A stretch of 64,000 nucleotides of DNA, taken from the NCBI RefSeq assembly GCF_007678255.1, contig NZ_VEED01000005.1, forward strand, positions 62,001 to 126,000. The letters run 5' to 3'. The stretch is from Bacillus sp. X1(2014) (lineage in GTDB: Bacteria; Bacillota; Bacilli; Bacillales_B; DSM-18226). The notes under the pieces were generated by a model. The model was not told the origin of the DNA. It searched no databases and saw only the letters and a program-made list of their open reading frames with translations. The translations under genes and the position numbers were made by a program. Of this stretch, positions 17,560 through 25,539 are shown one piece after another (position 1 is the first letter of the stretch; the number at the start of each line of letters is the position of its first letter).

Positions 17560-17613
17560 TGTCAACTAAGTTGATAATATCACGGGTGAAATTATTTGTC
17601 AACTAGATTGACA
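17560..17613. promoter_or_regulatory. Two palindromic MarR-type operators
   Basis: TGTCAACTAAGTTGATA (17560-17576) and TGTCAACTAGATTGACA (17597-17613) are 17-bp palindromes of the same type with half-site TGTCAA. Their centres are 37 bp apart. The second overlaps the -35 box of the MFS promoter exactly. Binding by the neighbouring MarR protein is inferred. Confidence 0.8.
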
Positions 17614-17637
17614 TTATGAAAATATTTCTGATATAGT
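17608..17637 (+). promoter_or_regulatory. Promoter of the MFS efflux gene
   Basis: TTGACA at 17608-17613 (inside the second operator), an 18-bp spacer and TATAGT at 17632-17637. The leader of about 120 nt up to the GTG start is GC-mixed, with a small GTAGTA/TACTAC hairpin near 17648-17669. Confidence 0.75.
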
Positions 17638-17764
17638 TAGCGGACTGGTAGTAACAGGGGGGGTACTACGGATAGGTACCAAGCGCTTATCACCAATTGA
17701 TTTCAGCAAGTAGGTACGAAGCAAAGGGGTAAACGAAATTTTAAATTAAAGGAGTTTTTTATAA

Positions 17765-19198
17765 GTGAGTCTACAAATGAATACAGCTCAGAGTATCCAT
17801 ACAGATGCAATGGTGAGCAAACAAATCAAAACAGGCCCGATCATGGCAGCTCTTTTTGTGGCAGGATTTGTCGGACTATTTAGTGAAACAGCCTTAAATA
17901 TTGCCTTAGGAGACTTAAGTCAAATATTTAGTGTGAATGCAACGACAATCGGCTGGTTAGCGACAGGATATTTCTTAACATTAGGTATTTTAGTACCGGT
18001 AACCGGTATTTTGATGCAAAAATTTACCACCCGTCAAATGTTTATGACGTCTATCTCACTATCTCTGATCGGGACCATTTTAGCCGCAGTTGCACCTGTA
18101 TTTAGTCTGTTATTGGCGGCACGTGTGATCCAGGCAGCGGGGTTAGCGATTGCTCTACCGTTAACGCAAAATGTTATTTTCACCATCTTCCCTCCCAATA
18201 AACGAGGCGGTGCAATGGGAGTTATGGGCTTAGTTATGTTAGCTGGTCCAGCCTTAGGTCCAACCATTGCCGGACTTATTTTAGATACATTATCATGGCA
18301 TTGGATTTTCTGGGTTACCTTACCGTTTTTATTGTTCTCACTTATGTTCGGGATCTTCTATTTACCAAATGTTAATGAGGTTCGTAAGGTTTCAATTGAT
18401 GGCGTGTCGGTTGTTCTTTCGACGATTGGATTCGGTGGGGTTGTCTATGGATTCAGTGTTTCTGGTGATGCCGGTTGGACGAGTACAACTGTCCTTGGAT
18501 CAATCATCATTGGATTTGCTGCACTGATTATTTTTGCAATCCGTCAGACAAAAATGGAGACGCCGATGCTAAATCTAATAGCATTCAAGTACCCTCTATT
18601 CGTTCTAGGTGTCTTTATGACATTCATTACGTTCTTTAATATGTTGTCCATGCTCGTTATCTTACCGATGTATATGCAAATGGCACTGCTCATTGCTGCT
18701 TTTACAACGGGCCTTATCCTGCTGCCGGGCAGCTTGCTTAATTGTATATTAGCTCCAACGATTGGCCGCTTATTTGATAAATATGGTCCGAAAGCAGTCA
18801 TTACACCTGGGACTATTTTAGTCGCGATTGGTTATGTATTTTATTCACAATTTGGGTCAGATACGGCTTTATGGATGATTGTGGTCACGCATATTGTCAT
18901 GATGTTAGGAATCGGAGCAGTGCTTGCTTCTGTACAAACGAACACGCTAAATTCGCTTCCGAAACAATACTATCCAGATGGAATTGCACTTACTCAAACC
19001 CTTCAACAAGTTGCTGGAGCTATCGGCATTGCGGTATTGGTATCAATTTATTCAGCCAAAGAGAGTAGTTACGCGGCGAGTAATGCTCATGAATTGCCAC
19101 AGGCAGCGGCAGCGGGATCTTCCGTGGTGTTTACCATTAGTTTAGTGCTAGCAGTGATTAATGTTGTATTGTCATTATTCATCAAAAAGCCCAATTAA
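17765..19198 (+). CDS. DHA2-type major facilitator drug efflux transporter
   Basis: 477 residues with about 14 membrane helices, the EmrB/QacA/LmrB layout. Helix 2 with the loop motif GYFLTLGILVPVTGILMQKF, and the motif C-like LAGPALGPTIAG in helix 5 mark an antiporter. It starts at GTG 17765 after AAAGGAG. Its promoter carries two MarR-type operators, so expression is likely induced by a compound that releases the MarR regulator encoded upstream. The drug or metabolite exported cannot be deduced. Confidence 0.92.
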   Translation: MSLQMNTAQSIHTDAMVSKQIKTGPIMAALFVAGFVGLFSETALNIALGDLSQIFSVNATTIGWLATGYFLTLGILVPVTGILMQKFTTRQMFMTSISLSLIGTILAAVAPVFSLLLAARVIQAAGLAIALPLTQNVIFTIFPPNKRGGAMGVMGLVMLAGPALGPTIAGLILDTLSWHWIFWVTLPFLLFSLMFGIFYLPNVNEVRKVSIDGVSVVLSTIGFGGVVYGFSVSGDAGWTSTTVLGSIIIGFAALIIFAIRQTKMETPMLNLIAFKYPLFVLGVFMTFITFFNMLSMLVILPMYMQMALLIAAFTTGLILLPGSLLNCILAPTIGRLFDKYGPKAVITPGTILVAIGYVFYSQFGSDTALWMIVVTHIVMMLGIGAVLASVQTNTLNSLPKQYYPDGIALTQTLQQVAGAIGIAVLVSIYSAKESSYAASNAHELPQAAAAGSSVVFTISLVLAVINVVLSLFIKKPN

Positions 19199-19222
19199 GC
19201 TGCCATTATTGGCAGCTTTTAT
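19197..19222 (+). terminator. Terminator of the MFS gene
   Basis: AAGCTGCC / GGCAGCTT stem with a 6-nt loop followed by TTTTATT, directly at the stop codon. Confidence 0.85.
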
Positions 19223-19553
19223 TATGGAGTTAACTGGCAGGTTACTTGGGTAAGCAAAATATTCTCGAAATGTGCAGCAGGCTAATATTTTTTTTATGTT
19301 AAGTAAATGTAAAGTTTTGTTCTTGTCCAATTCGAAGTTTATTGTTCTGACATACGATGTACTATCTCTTAAGTAGGGTGGTGATATACTAGATCAGATA
19401 GATGTGGTGTTAATTTTACTTATCGTGGTGCTTTCCATCCTATTAATTATTTTCGATATATTCTTTCGTTAAATACTAGTAATAAAAAAAACGGAGGCCG
19501 AACTTCCTTAATTGTTCGAAACTATAGGTTCACAAGGAGGAAAAAGTAGAAAC
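19223..19553 (+). other. Intergenic stretch with a possible 22-residue hydrophobic peptide
   Basis: No ordinary gene. A very short open frame (19404-19472, GTG start) would encode a peptide of almost only Val, Leu and Ile followed by FDIFFR. The nearest ribosome-like sequence (AGGGTGGTGAT, 19375-19385) is too far away, so coding is doubtful. The end of the stretch carries the ribosome site of the glycosyltransferase gene. Confidence 0.25.
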
Positions 19554-20780
19554 ATGGAAATTGAAGTGACGGTCATTATGCCTTCATATAACCGCTATCC
19601 CCTTAATCTGCTTAGTCTTTATGCGTTGGAGAAACAATGCTTTGATTTATCCAAAATGGAAGTGATATTGATTGATGATGCCTCTACCGACCAGACCCCC
19701 ACAATTAAGGAATACTGTCCACCCTACCATTTTCAATATATTCGTAATCGTACTAATGTTGGAGTTGCTGCTTCAAGAAATATAGGACTTAGGCATGCGA
19801 GAGGAGAAATTATTATCATTTTGGATGCAGAAACCATCGTTTCCCCTAACTATGTTCCCCTTAACCGCGAGCATCATCTAACTCACGACAAATCCGTTGT
19901 TATTGCGGGAAGCAAGCGGGGGCGTATTTATACTTTTTTATCCCCGGATTTTACTGATAATCAAATCAACGCGATTTATAAGTGGAGTGAGAAAAATTCT
20001 CTCTTCAACCAACGCCTTAAAGAGGTGATATCGCAAGAACAGACACTTAGTAGCTTAACGAATCATATCAGGCTTTTAGAAGAACCCCAACAAGTAGTTA
20101 AGCGAGAGGATATTGACGATATAAACAATTTATGCTCGATTGTAAAATACAAAAGTTATGCTCATCATCTATTAAAATACCTAAGGGAACATTCTTATTA
20201 CAGCCCATTGCGTTGGATGGCCTGCTTAGGTTTTCTATCTATTAAAAGAAGTTTTATGGAGCAAGTCGGCGGCTATGAGGAGAATTTCAAAGGATGGGGA
20301 CCCGAGGATGCTGAGTTTGCCTATAGATTATATAAAGCAAATGCTAATTTTATTATCGAAGATGATTTAGAAACGTATCATCAAGAACATCCGCCGTCGA
20401 AAACGAAGGAGGAGGATATGAACTTAAATCGTCTGTTGTTTCAACAAAAGCATCCGGTCCTTGATGTATCCATTAGAGCTCTACACTCTATTCATCCGAC
20501 GGATTATGGACTCATGGAAAAGATTATATTAGAACATCAATCCCTTACTGAAAGTTTTCCTTATGAGTTTCATGAATTTAACCAAGCAATCATAACATTA
20601 CTTCTCCAAATTCGTATAAATATTGCAGAAAACCGTCCCCCTGTTGATCTAGTTCAAAAAACTAGGCTCGGCGACGACTTGATTGCAATGGAACGTATCC
20701 TGATCGAGAGAGAGCAAATACAATCCTATGGTAAATACAATCACCTTGTATGGTTGTTCGATAAACTGAGGACGATCTAA
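19554..20780 (+). CDS. Family 2 glycosyltransferase
   Basis: 408 residues from ATG 19554; AGGAGG lies 13 nt upstream, longer than usual. The N-terminal GT2 fold shows VIMPSYNRYP, LIDDASTDQT and GVAASRNIGLRHARGEIIIILD followed by AE, the DxD-like nucleotide-sugar site. The C-terminal part has GWGPEDAEFAYRLY, the galactosyltransferase-like (Glyco_transf_7C) motif, giving the ED catalytic pair. A middle insertion of about 70 residues is not recognised. No signal or membrane anchor is seen, so it acts in the cytoplasm. The acceptor is unknown; it stands alone with its own terminator. Confidence 0.88.
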   Translation: MEIEVTVIMPSYNRYPLNLLSLYALEKQCFDLSKMEVILIDDASTDQTPTIKEYCPPYHFQYIRNRTNVGVAASRNIGLRHARGEIIIILDAETIVSPNYVPLNREHHLTHDKSVVIAGSKRGRIYTFLSPDFTDNQINAIYKWSEKNSLFNQRLKEVISQEQTLSSLTNHIRLLEEPQQVVKREDIDDINNLCSIVKYKSYAHHLLKYLREHSYYSPLRWMACLGFLSIKRSFMEQVGGYEENFKGWGPEDAEFAYRLYKANANFIIEDDLETYHQEHPPSKTKEEDMNLNRLLFQQKHPVLDVSIRALHSIHPTDYGLMEKIILEHQSLTESFPYEFHEFNQAIITLLLQIRINIAENRPPVDLVQKTRLGDDLIAMERILIEREQIQSYGKYNHLVWLFDKLRTI

Positions 20781-20813
20781 AAGGAAAGGATTGTAGAGAG
20801 CTATCCTTCCTTA
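20779..20813 (+). terminator. Terminator of the glycosyltransferase gene
   Basis: AAGGAAAGGAT / ATCCTTCCTT inverted repeat with an 8-11 nt loop and TTATT, right after the stop codon. Confidence 0.65.
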
Positions 20814-20912
20814 TTGAATTAATGAGTGCGAGAGTTAAAGATCCGGCTGCCATTCTTGACGGCTTTTTCTTACTGAAGAGTAATTTATGTAAATAGTTTA
20901 AAAACAGGATAA

Positions 20913-20945
20913 TAAAAAAAAGACTGTAATGTGCAGCCTTTTTAT
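20913..20945. terminator. Terminator of the small Cys-rich gene
   Basis: AAAAAAAG(A)CTG / CAG(C)CTTTTTAT hairpin touching the stop codon of the minus-strand gene; T-runs on both strands. Confidence 0.65.
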
Positions 20946-21091
20946 TAAGAACATTCATCACAGCAATAAACATTATGACCGTTTAAATCCTTTTCTCTAT
21001 AAATGAAATAAGGTTCATCTTGGTCAATTGGAAGTCCGCAGTGTACACAAAAAATGTGGTCTTCACAAGGTTGATTGCATTGTTGGTCCAA
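20945..21091 (-). CDS. 48-residue cysteine-rich, probably zinc-binding protein
   Basis: Starts at TTG 21091, chosen because a perfect AGGAGGTGAT lies just upstream; the longer ATG reading to 21151 would place that site inside the gene. The protein begins MDQQCNQPCEDH, has a CVHCG pair and ends in NVYCCDECS. The paired cysteines (FCVHCG and CCDEC) form a treble-clef or zinc-ribbon arrangement. It is small, soluble and monocistronic with a terminator. Function unknown; similar tiny zinc-ribbon proteins are frequent in Bacillus. Confidence 0.7.
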   Translation of the reverse strand: MDQQCNQPCEDHIFCVHCGLPIDQDEPYFIYREKDLNGHNVYCCDECS

Positions 21092-21274
21092 CCTATCACC
21101 TCCTAAATAGATATTGATTTTAGTTTGATTAATAAAAATTAAGAGCAGCACTTCAAACTAAGGGTTGTCCTAAACTTCCACGTGTTAGAGTTTGATTTTA
21201 GTAATATTTTAATATTATTTTATGCAAAAAAAAGAGAAAGGAATTTACAAATTTACTAGTTTTTTATTTTTTTA

Positions 21275-21392
21275 TTACCGGTGTGCGGATGGCGAGGTCT
21301 CCTTTTTCTGCCTTCTCGAACCGCCCCCGTGGCTTCTCTTTAAAAGGAACTTTGTCTATTCCCAGGATTGGGAATGACAAAGTTCCTTTTTT
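21275..21392 (+). ncRNA. Candidate structured RNA ending in a strong terminator
   Basis: A GC-rich island (21277-21335) stands out from the AT-rich surroundings. It contains GCGG...CGAG and CTCG...CCGC segments that could pair, and is followed after about 10 nt by a very stable intrinsic terminator. No gene on the plus strand lies upstream within 450 bp, so the terminator lacks another obvious client. No clear promoter or known RNA family was recognised. It may be a small RNA or a leader element of the sugar-importer operon. Confidence 0.3.
21342..21392 (+). terminator. Strong orphan terminator
   Basis: An extended hairpin: GGAACTTTGTC pairs with GACAAAGTTCC and, inside it, ATTCCC pairs with GGGAAT. 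It has AAAA before and TTTTTT after. It insulates the importer operon promoter at 21401-21464. Confidence 0.85.
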
Positions 21393-21400
21393 GCATAAAA

Positions 21401-21464
21401 GTCAAAATATTCATATAACCGGTAAAATTAGTCTTATAGTATGGGCAAGATAATTTGATAATCT
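21401..21464 (+). promoter_or_regulatory. Predicted AraC-regulator promoter of the sugar importer operon
   Basis: GTCAAAATATT (21401-21411) and a weaker copy GTAAAATTAGT (21422-21432) are spaced 21 bp. A -10-like hexamer begins at 21457-21459 (GATAAT / TAATCT), 58 bp after the first repeat at the outer end. The same geometry is found at 35491 and 40626. An alternative -10, TATAGT, lies at 21435-21440 without a good -35. Confidence 0.5.
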
Positions 21465-21470
21465 TTAACT

Positions 21471-21484
21471 TGTAAAGGCTTTCA
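21471..21484 (+). promoter_or_regulatory. cre-like CcpA site
   Basis: TGTAAAGGCTTTCA matches the catabolite-responsive element consensus TGWAANCGNTNWCA with one mismatch. It overlaps the predicted transcription start of the importer operon, a position suited to glucose repression. Confidence 0.55.
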
Positions 21485-21589
21485 ATAATTAATCCTTAAA
21501 AAAGGAGTTGATCAGTTTTAGCTCAGACAAATGAATTAGCTATAAGTGCAGCACTGTTACAAAGTAAATGAATAAAAAAGTGGGGGTAA

Positions 21590-22879
21590 ATGATGAAAAA
21601 GAATCTCGCCTTAATATTAATGTTCATTCTTATTCTTAGTAGCGTAATGGTGGGGTGCAGTTCTGATAAAACAGCATCCAAGGAAACGAAGGATGGAAAA
21701 ACAATCCTGAAAGTAACAGTATGGAACTATGATACGACACCTGAATTTAAAGCGTTATTTGAAGCCTATGAAAAAGCAAATCCAAATGTAAAAATCGAAC
21801 CAGTTGATATTGAAGCAGCACAATATGATCAAAAATTAACAACGATGTTAGCTGGTAATGATGATTCAGATATCTTAACAATGAAAAACCTGATTGGCTA
21901 CTCTAACTATGCTTACCGTGGTCAATTAAAAGACCTAACTGACTATGCAAAAGGTTTAGATGGAGAGAAATATCTTGGAACATTAGATTATATGAAAGAT
22001 GATCAAGGGAAAATTTTTGCCTTACCATATCGGAACGACTTTTGGGTACTTTATTACAACAAAAAGCTATTTGACCAAGCGGGCGTAAAATATCCTGAAA
22101 ACTTAACATGGGATGAGTATAGAGAAACTGCGAAGAAATTAACTTCTGGTTCAGCCGATGCGAAAGTATATGGTGCATATAACCACGTATGGAGATCCAT
22201 TACCAATGCTACTGCAGCAGCCCAAGAAGTAGGAAAACCTGATGCAATGATTAAAGGTGACTATAGTTTCCTTGCCAATATGTATAAAGTTTTCAAAGGG
22301 ATGCAGGATGATAAGAGTGTACTAGATTATGGAACAGCTAAATCAACAAACACAACTTATGCTTCACAATTTGAAACAGAAAAAGCGGCAATGCTTCCAA
22401 TGGGTACGTGGTATATGGCTGGTGTTCTTAATTCTAAAAATGCTGGTAAAACAAATGTAGATTGGGCGATTGCTCCGCTGCCACAAACAGCAAAAGGTGA
22501 AGTTAAATCATGGGGCTCTCCAACAGCATTCGCAGTAAATAAGAATGCTGCGCATAGTAAGGAAGCTGAAAAATTTGTTAAATGGGCTTCGGGTGAAGAA
22601 GGTGCCAAAGTTGTTGCTGGGGTTGGCGTCGTACCTGCGTATCGTACAGAGGAGATTAATAATATTTACTTTAATCTTGCCGGAATGCCAAATGATGAAC
22701 TTTCTAAGAAAGCATTTAGCCCTGATTTTGTAAATATTGAAATGCCAATGAACAAAAACTCTGCTGCCATTGACCAAGTATTAAATGAAGAACATGACTT
22801 AATCATGATTGGTGAAAACAGCATTGACAAAGGAATCAAAGAAATGGGTGAACGTGTTAAATCTGAGGTTTTGAAGTAG
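21590..22879 (+). CDS. Sugar ABC transporter substrate-binding lipoprotein
   Basis: 429 residues. A lipoprotein signal peptide ends at lipobox MVGC (Cys23), so the mature protein is anchored on the outer face of the membrane. The rest is a family 1 extracellular solute-binding protein, with FALPYRNDFWVLYYNKKLFDQAG and the PMGTWYMAGVL segment typical of oligosaccharide binders. It heads the operon with two permeases, a DUF624 protein, two polysaccharide-lyase-like proteins and KduI/KduD, so a uronate-containing oligosaccharide is the likely ligand. The ATPase is not encoded here and is probably a shared MsmX-type protein. An attenuator hairpin follows the gene. Confidence 0.92.
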   Translation: MMKKNLALILMFILILSSVMVGCSSDKTASKETKDGKTILKVTVWNYDTTPEFKALFEAYEKANPNVKIEPVDIEAAQYDQKLTTMLAGNDDSDILTMKNLIGYSNYAYRGQLKDLTDYAKGLDGEKYLGTLDYMKDDQGKIFALPYRNDFWVLYYNKKLFDQAGVKYPENLTWDEYRETAKKLTSGSADAKVYGAYNHVWRSITNATAAAQEVGKPDAMIKGDYSFLANMYKVFKGMQDDKSVLDYGTAKSTNTTYASQFETEKAAMLPMGTWYMAGVLNSKNAGKTNVDWAIAPLPQTAKGEVKSWGSPTAFAVNKNAAHSKEAEKFVKWASGEEGAKVVAGVGVVPAYRTEEINNIYFNLAGMPNDELSKKAFSPDFVNIEMPMNKNSAAIDQVLNEEHDLIMIGENSIDKGIKEMGERVKSEVLK

Positions 22880-22893
22880 TAGATTAAACATGG

Positions 22894-22955
22894 ATGGGAC
22901 ATAAGCAAATAGGTTTATGGCAGACTATTAAATCTTAGCTTTTGTCCCATTTTTA
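22894..22955 (+). terminator. Intra-operon attenuator between binding protein and permeases
   Basis: ATGGGACATAAGC pairs with GCTTTTGTCCCAT over a loop of about 37 nt and is followed by TTTTT. It probably lowers permease expression relative to the binding protein. Confidence 0.65.
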
Positions 22956-23005
22956 AATGCCTTTACTGAAAGGAGAGAACCGCCAAATAAAACGGGTGGG
23001 ACAAT

Positions 23006-23941
23006 ATGAGTAATCCAAATACAAACGTGGTAGTTAATGCTCCTAAAATGAAAATTGTATCCGAAAAGAAACGGAAAAGAATAAATACATTAGTTGCTTG
23101 GTCCTTTATTACCCCCAATTTTCTTGGATTCTTTATTTTTACATTAATCCCTGTCATTGCTTCCTTTGTGATCGCTTTTATGAAATGGGATGCATTTTCA
23201 GCCCCTGAGTTTATAGGAATAGAAAATTTTAAAACGATGATTCATGACAAAACCTTTTGGATTTCCCTTTGGAATACGGTTTACTATACCATCGGTACGG
23301 TTCCACTGACGTTAATCTGTTCATTACTTTTAGCGATCCTTCTCAATAAAAAAATCCGCGGAATTGGCACATTTCGTGCAGCCATCTTTTTCCCATATGT
23401 TACCTCCTTAGTAGCCATTGCGGTTGTATGGAATATGTTATTTCACCCAGATATGGGACTAATCAATGAATTTTTACGATGGATTGGGATTGATCATCCT
23501 CCAGGCTGGACTTCTTCGTCAAAATGGGCGATGCCAGCGATTATTATCGTAAGTGTTTGGCGTGGAATGGGATATTACATGGTTCTCTATTTAGCAGGAT
23601 TGCAGAGTATACCGAAAGAATTATACGAAGCCGCGAAAATAGATGGTGCAAATTCTTGGCATGAATTTAGACATGTAACCTTACCAATGCTTGCTCCGAC
23701 CACGTTCTTAGTATTAATTATGTTAACCATTTCTAGTTTTAAAGTATTCGATTTGATCCAAGTCATGACAATGGGTGGTCCAGGCCGTGCTACCAATGTA
23801 TTGGTTTACCTCATTTATAATGAAGCATTTGTTAATTATGATTTTGGATATGCTTCTGCTATCTCGTTGGTATTATTCATTATTGTCTTAGGAATCACCA
23901 TTGTTCAATTCCGAATTCAAGAAAAGAAAACGGACTATTAG
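23006..23941 (+). CDS. Sugar ABC transporter permease, MalF/UgpA type
   Basis: 311 residues with six membrane helices after a basic, soluble N-terminus of about 35 residues. The cytoplasmic EAA loop reads ELYEAAKIDGANSWHEFRHVTLP (positions near 204-226), the coupling site for the ATPase. It follows the binding protein gene and an attenuator, and ATG 23006 has GGGTGGG upstream. It forms the channel with the next permease. Confidence 0.92.
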   Translation: MSNPNTNVVVNAPKMKIVSEKKRKRINTLVAWSFITPNFLGFFIFTLIPVIASFVIAFMKWDAFSAPEFIGIENFKTMIHDKTFWISLWNTVYYTIGTVPLTLICSLLLAILLNKKIRGIGTFRAAIFFPYVTSLVAIAVVWNMLFHPDMGLINEFLRWIGIDHPPGWTSSSKWAMPAIIIVSVWRGMGYYMVLYLAGLQSIPKELYEAAKIDGANSWHEFRHVTLPMLAPTTFLVLIMLTISSFKVFDLIQVMTMGGPGRATNVLVYLIYNEAFVNYDFGYASAISLVLFIIVLGITIVQFRIQEKKTDY

Positions 23942-23953
23942 GGAGGGAATACA

Positions 23954-24838
23954 TTGGATGCCACAGCAAAAAGCCCTGTAGACGCCACAGCAAAAAGCCC
24001 TGGAATGTCTCAAAGTACCAAGAAAAAAATAGGAAATACAATTACTTATATCTTTTTACTTCTTTTGTCTCTATTGGTGTTAATTCCTTTTTTCTGGATG
24101 ATTTCATCCTCATTAAAACAAGATAATCAGGTATTCAGTATCCCAATCCAATGGATACCTACTAAGCCGCAATGGAATAACTTTGTGGAAATCTGGCATC
24201 AAATCCCGCTCTTAACATTCTTTAAAAATACCATCTTTTTAAGTGTGGTCGTTACCTTTATACAAGTACTGACTAGTAGTTTTGCAGCCTATGGTTTTTC
24301 GAAGATGAGATTTAAAGGGAGAAATGCACTTTTCTTAGCGTATATTGGGACGATTGCAGTACCATGGCAAGCTTATATGATTCCACAGTTTATCATGATG
24401 CGAGAAGTGCACTTAACCGATACATTATGGTCACTAGTTCTATTACAAGCATTTAGTGCATTTGGTGTCTTCTTGATGAGACAGTTCTATATGAGTATTC
24501 CCGAAGAATTAAGCGAAGCTGCCCGTGTCGACGGCTTGAACGAATATGGCATTTACTTCAAAATCATCTTGCCACTATCTAAACCAGCTCTTACTACCTT
24601 AATCGTTTTAACCTTCGTTAATACTTGGAACGATTATATGGGGCCATTTATTTACTTAAATTCAACAGAAGTCAAAACGATTCAGTTAGGTTTACGGATG
24701 TTTGTCACTTTGTATGATGCACAATATGCACTGATTATGGCTGCATCGTTAGTATCAATTATTCCAATTACGATCATCTTCATCTTTGCTCAAAGATATA
24801 TTATTGAAGGAATTGCAACGACTGGTATGAAAGGCTGA
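23954..24838 (+). CDS. Sugar ABC transporter permease, MalG/UgpE type
   Basis: 294 residues from TTG 23954, which follows GGAGGG; ATG at 24005 would remove the first 17 residues. Six membrane helices follow. The EAA loop ELSEAARVDGLNEYGIYFKI lies near residues 191-210. The N-terminus carries an exact-frame duplication of eight residues (DATAKSPV then DATAKSPG), coded by a 24-bp direct repeat. If TTG is used the duplication is in the cytoplasmic tail and probably harmless. Partner of the MalF-like permease. Confidence 0.9.
   Translation: MDATAKSPVDATAKSPGMSQSTKKKIGNTITYIFLLLLSLLVLIPFFWMISSSLKQDNQVFSIPIQWIPTKPQWNNFVEIWHQIPLLTFFKNTIFLSVVVTFIQVLTSSFAAYGFSKMRFKGRNALFLAYIGTIAVPWQAYMIPQFIMMREVHLTDTLWSLVLLQAFSAFGVFLMRQFYMSIPEELSEAARVDGLNEYGIYFKIILPLSKPALTTLIVLTFVNTWNDYMGPFIYLNSTEVKTIQLGLRMFVTLYDAQYALIMAASLVSIIPITIIFIFAQRYIIEGIATTGMKG
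23957..24004 (+). repeat. Two 24-bp direct repeats in the permease N-terminus
   Basis: Units 23957-23980 and 23981-24004 differ at only two positions (GAT/GAC and GTA/GGA). They duplicate the peptide DATAKSP, a recent slippage or duplication product. Confidence 0.85.
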
Positions 24839-24843
24839 TCTTA

Positions 24844-25539
24844 ATGTTTCGAATGAACCTGTCACATTTCCAATATGCTGCCGTTTTTAATTATGGTTAT
24901 TGGTTTTTGATGTTTAATTTGTATTTTGCCATAGCGAATATACCCTTTATTCTGGCTCTGTCTACATTACAATTTGTTCCATCAAATATGATCTATTACT
25001 TTATTACGCTGATACCAATGGGACCTGCGTTAGCCGCATTAATCGCATCTCTTAATAAATTAGTGGTAGAAAAAGATATTAGTGTGACAAAAGATTATTG
25101 GCATTTCTATAAGGGGAAGTTCTCAGAGTCGATGCGTTTATGGGCGATCACCTTGGCACTGCTATTCATTTTAGCAATGGATATAGCGGTGTTTATGGAT
25201 AAATCAGTATTTGCTCTCATTTCCCCATTATTTATCATCCTATCCATCCTTTTGTTAAATATGGTGATTTGTGGCCTAGTCCTTATAACGCAAACGAAAC
25301 ATACATTAAAAACGCTTTTCATCTTATCATTCTATTATTCTATTAAAAAGTTTTTTATTACCTCTTTAAATACGATCTTGGCTAGCTTTTTTATCTTCAT
25401 TTTATTAATAAAACCTGTTTTTGCCTTTATGTTATTACCAAGTGTCATTTTTTTCTTGATTGTGCGTAATAGTTCACTGATTTTTCGAAATGAAGGGAAC
25501 ACAAGTGGGAAATTTGCTAAAGGAAGTGCCGCAAATTGA
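24844..25539 (+). CDS. DUF624 (YesL-like) membrane protein
   Basis: 231 residues with about five or six hydrophobic helices and the early FNYGYWFLMFNLYFAIANIPF segment typical of DUF624/YesL proteins. These are found in carbohydrate ABC transporter operons of Bacillus and Paenibacillus, but their role is not known. It lies 5 bp after the permease gene and its stop overlaps the next start (TTGA). Confidence 0.85.
   Translation: MFRMNLSHFQYAAVFNYGYWFLMFNLYFAIANIPFILALSTLQFVPSNMIYYFITLIPMGPALAALIASLNKLVVEKDISVTKDYWHFYKGKFSESMRLWAITLALLFILAMDIAVFMDKSVFALISPLFIILSILLLNMVICGLVLITQTKHTLKTLFILSFYYSIKKFFITSLNTILASFFIFILLIKPVFAFMLLPSVIFFLIVRNSSLIFRNEGNTSGKFAKGSAAN

Noticed and set aside
20662..20973. 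Minus-strand frame of 103 codons near the glycosyltransferase 3' end
   Set aside because: It is antisense to the glycosyltransferase and crosses two terminators.
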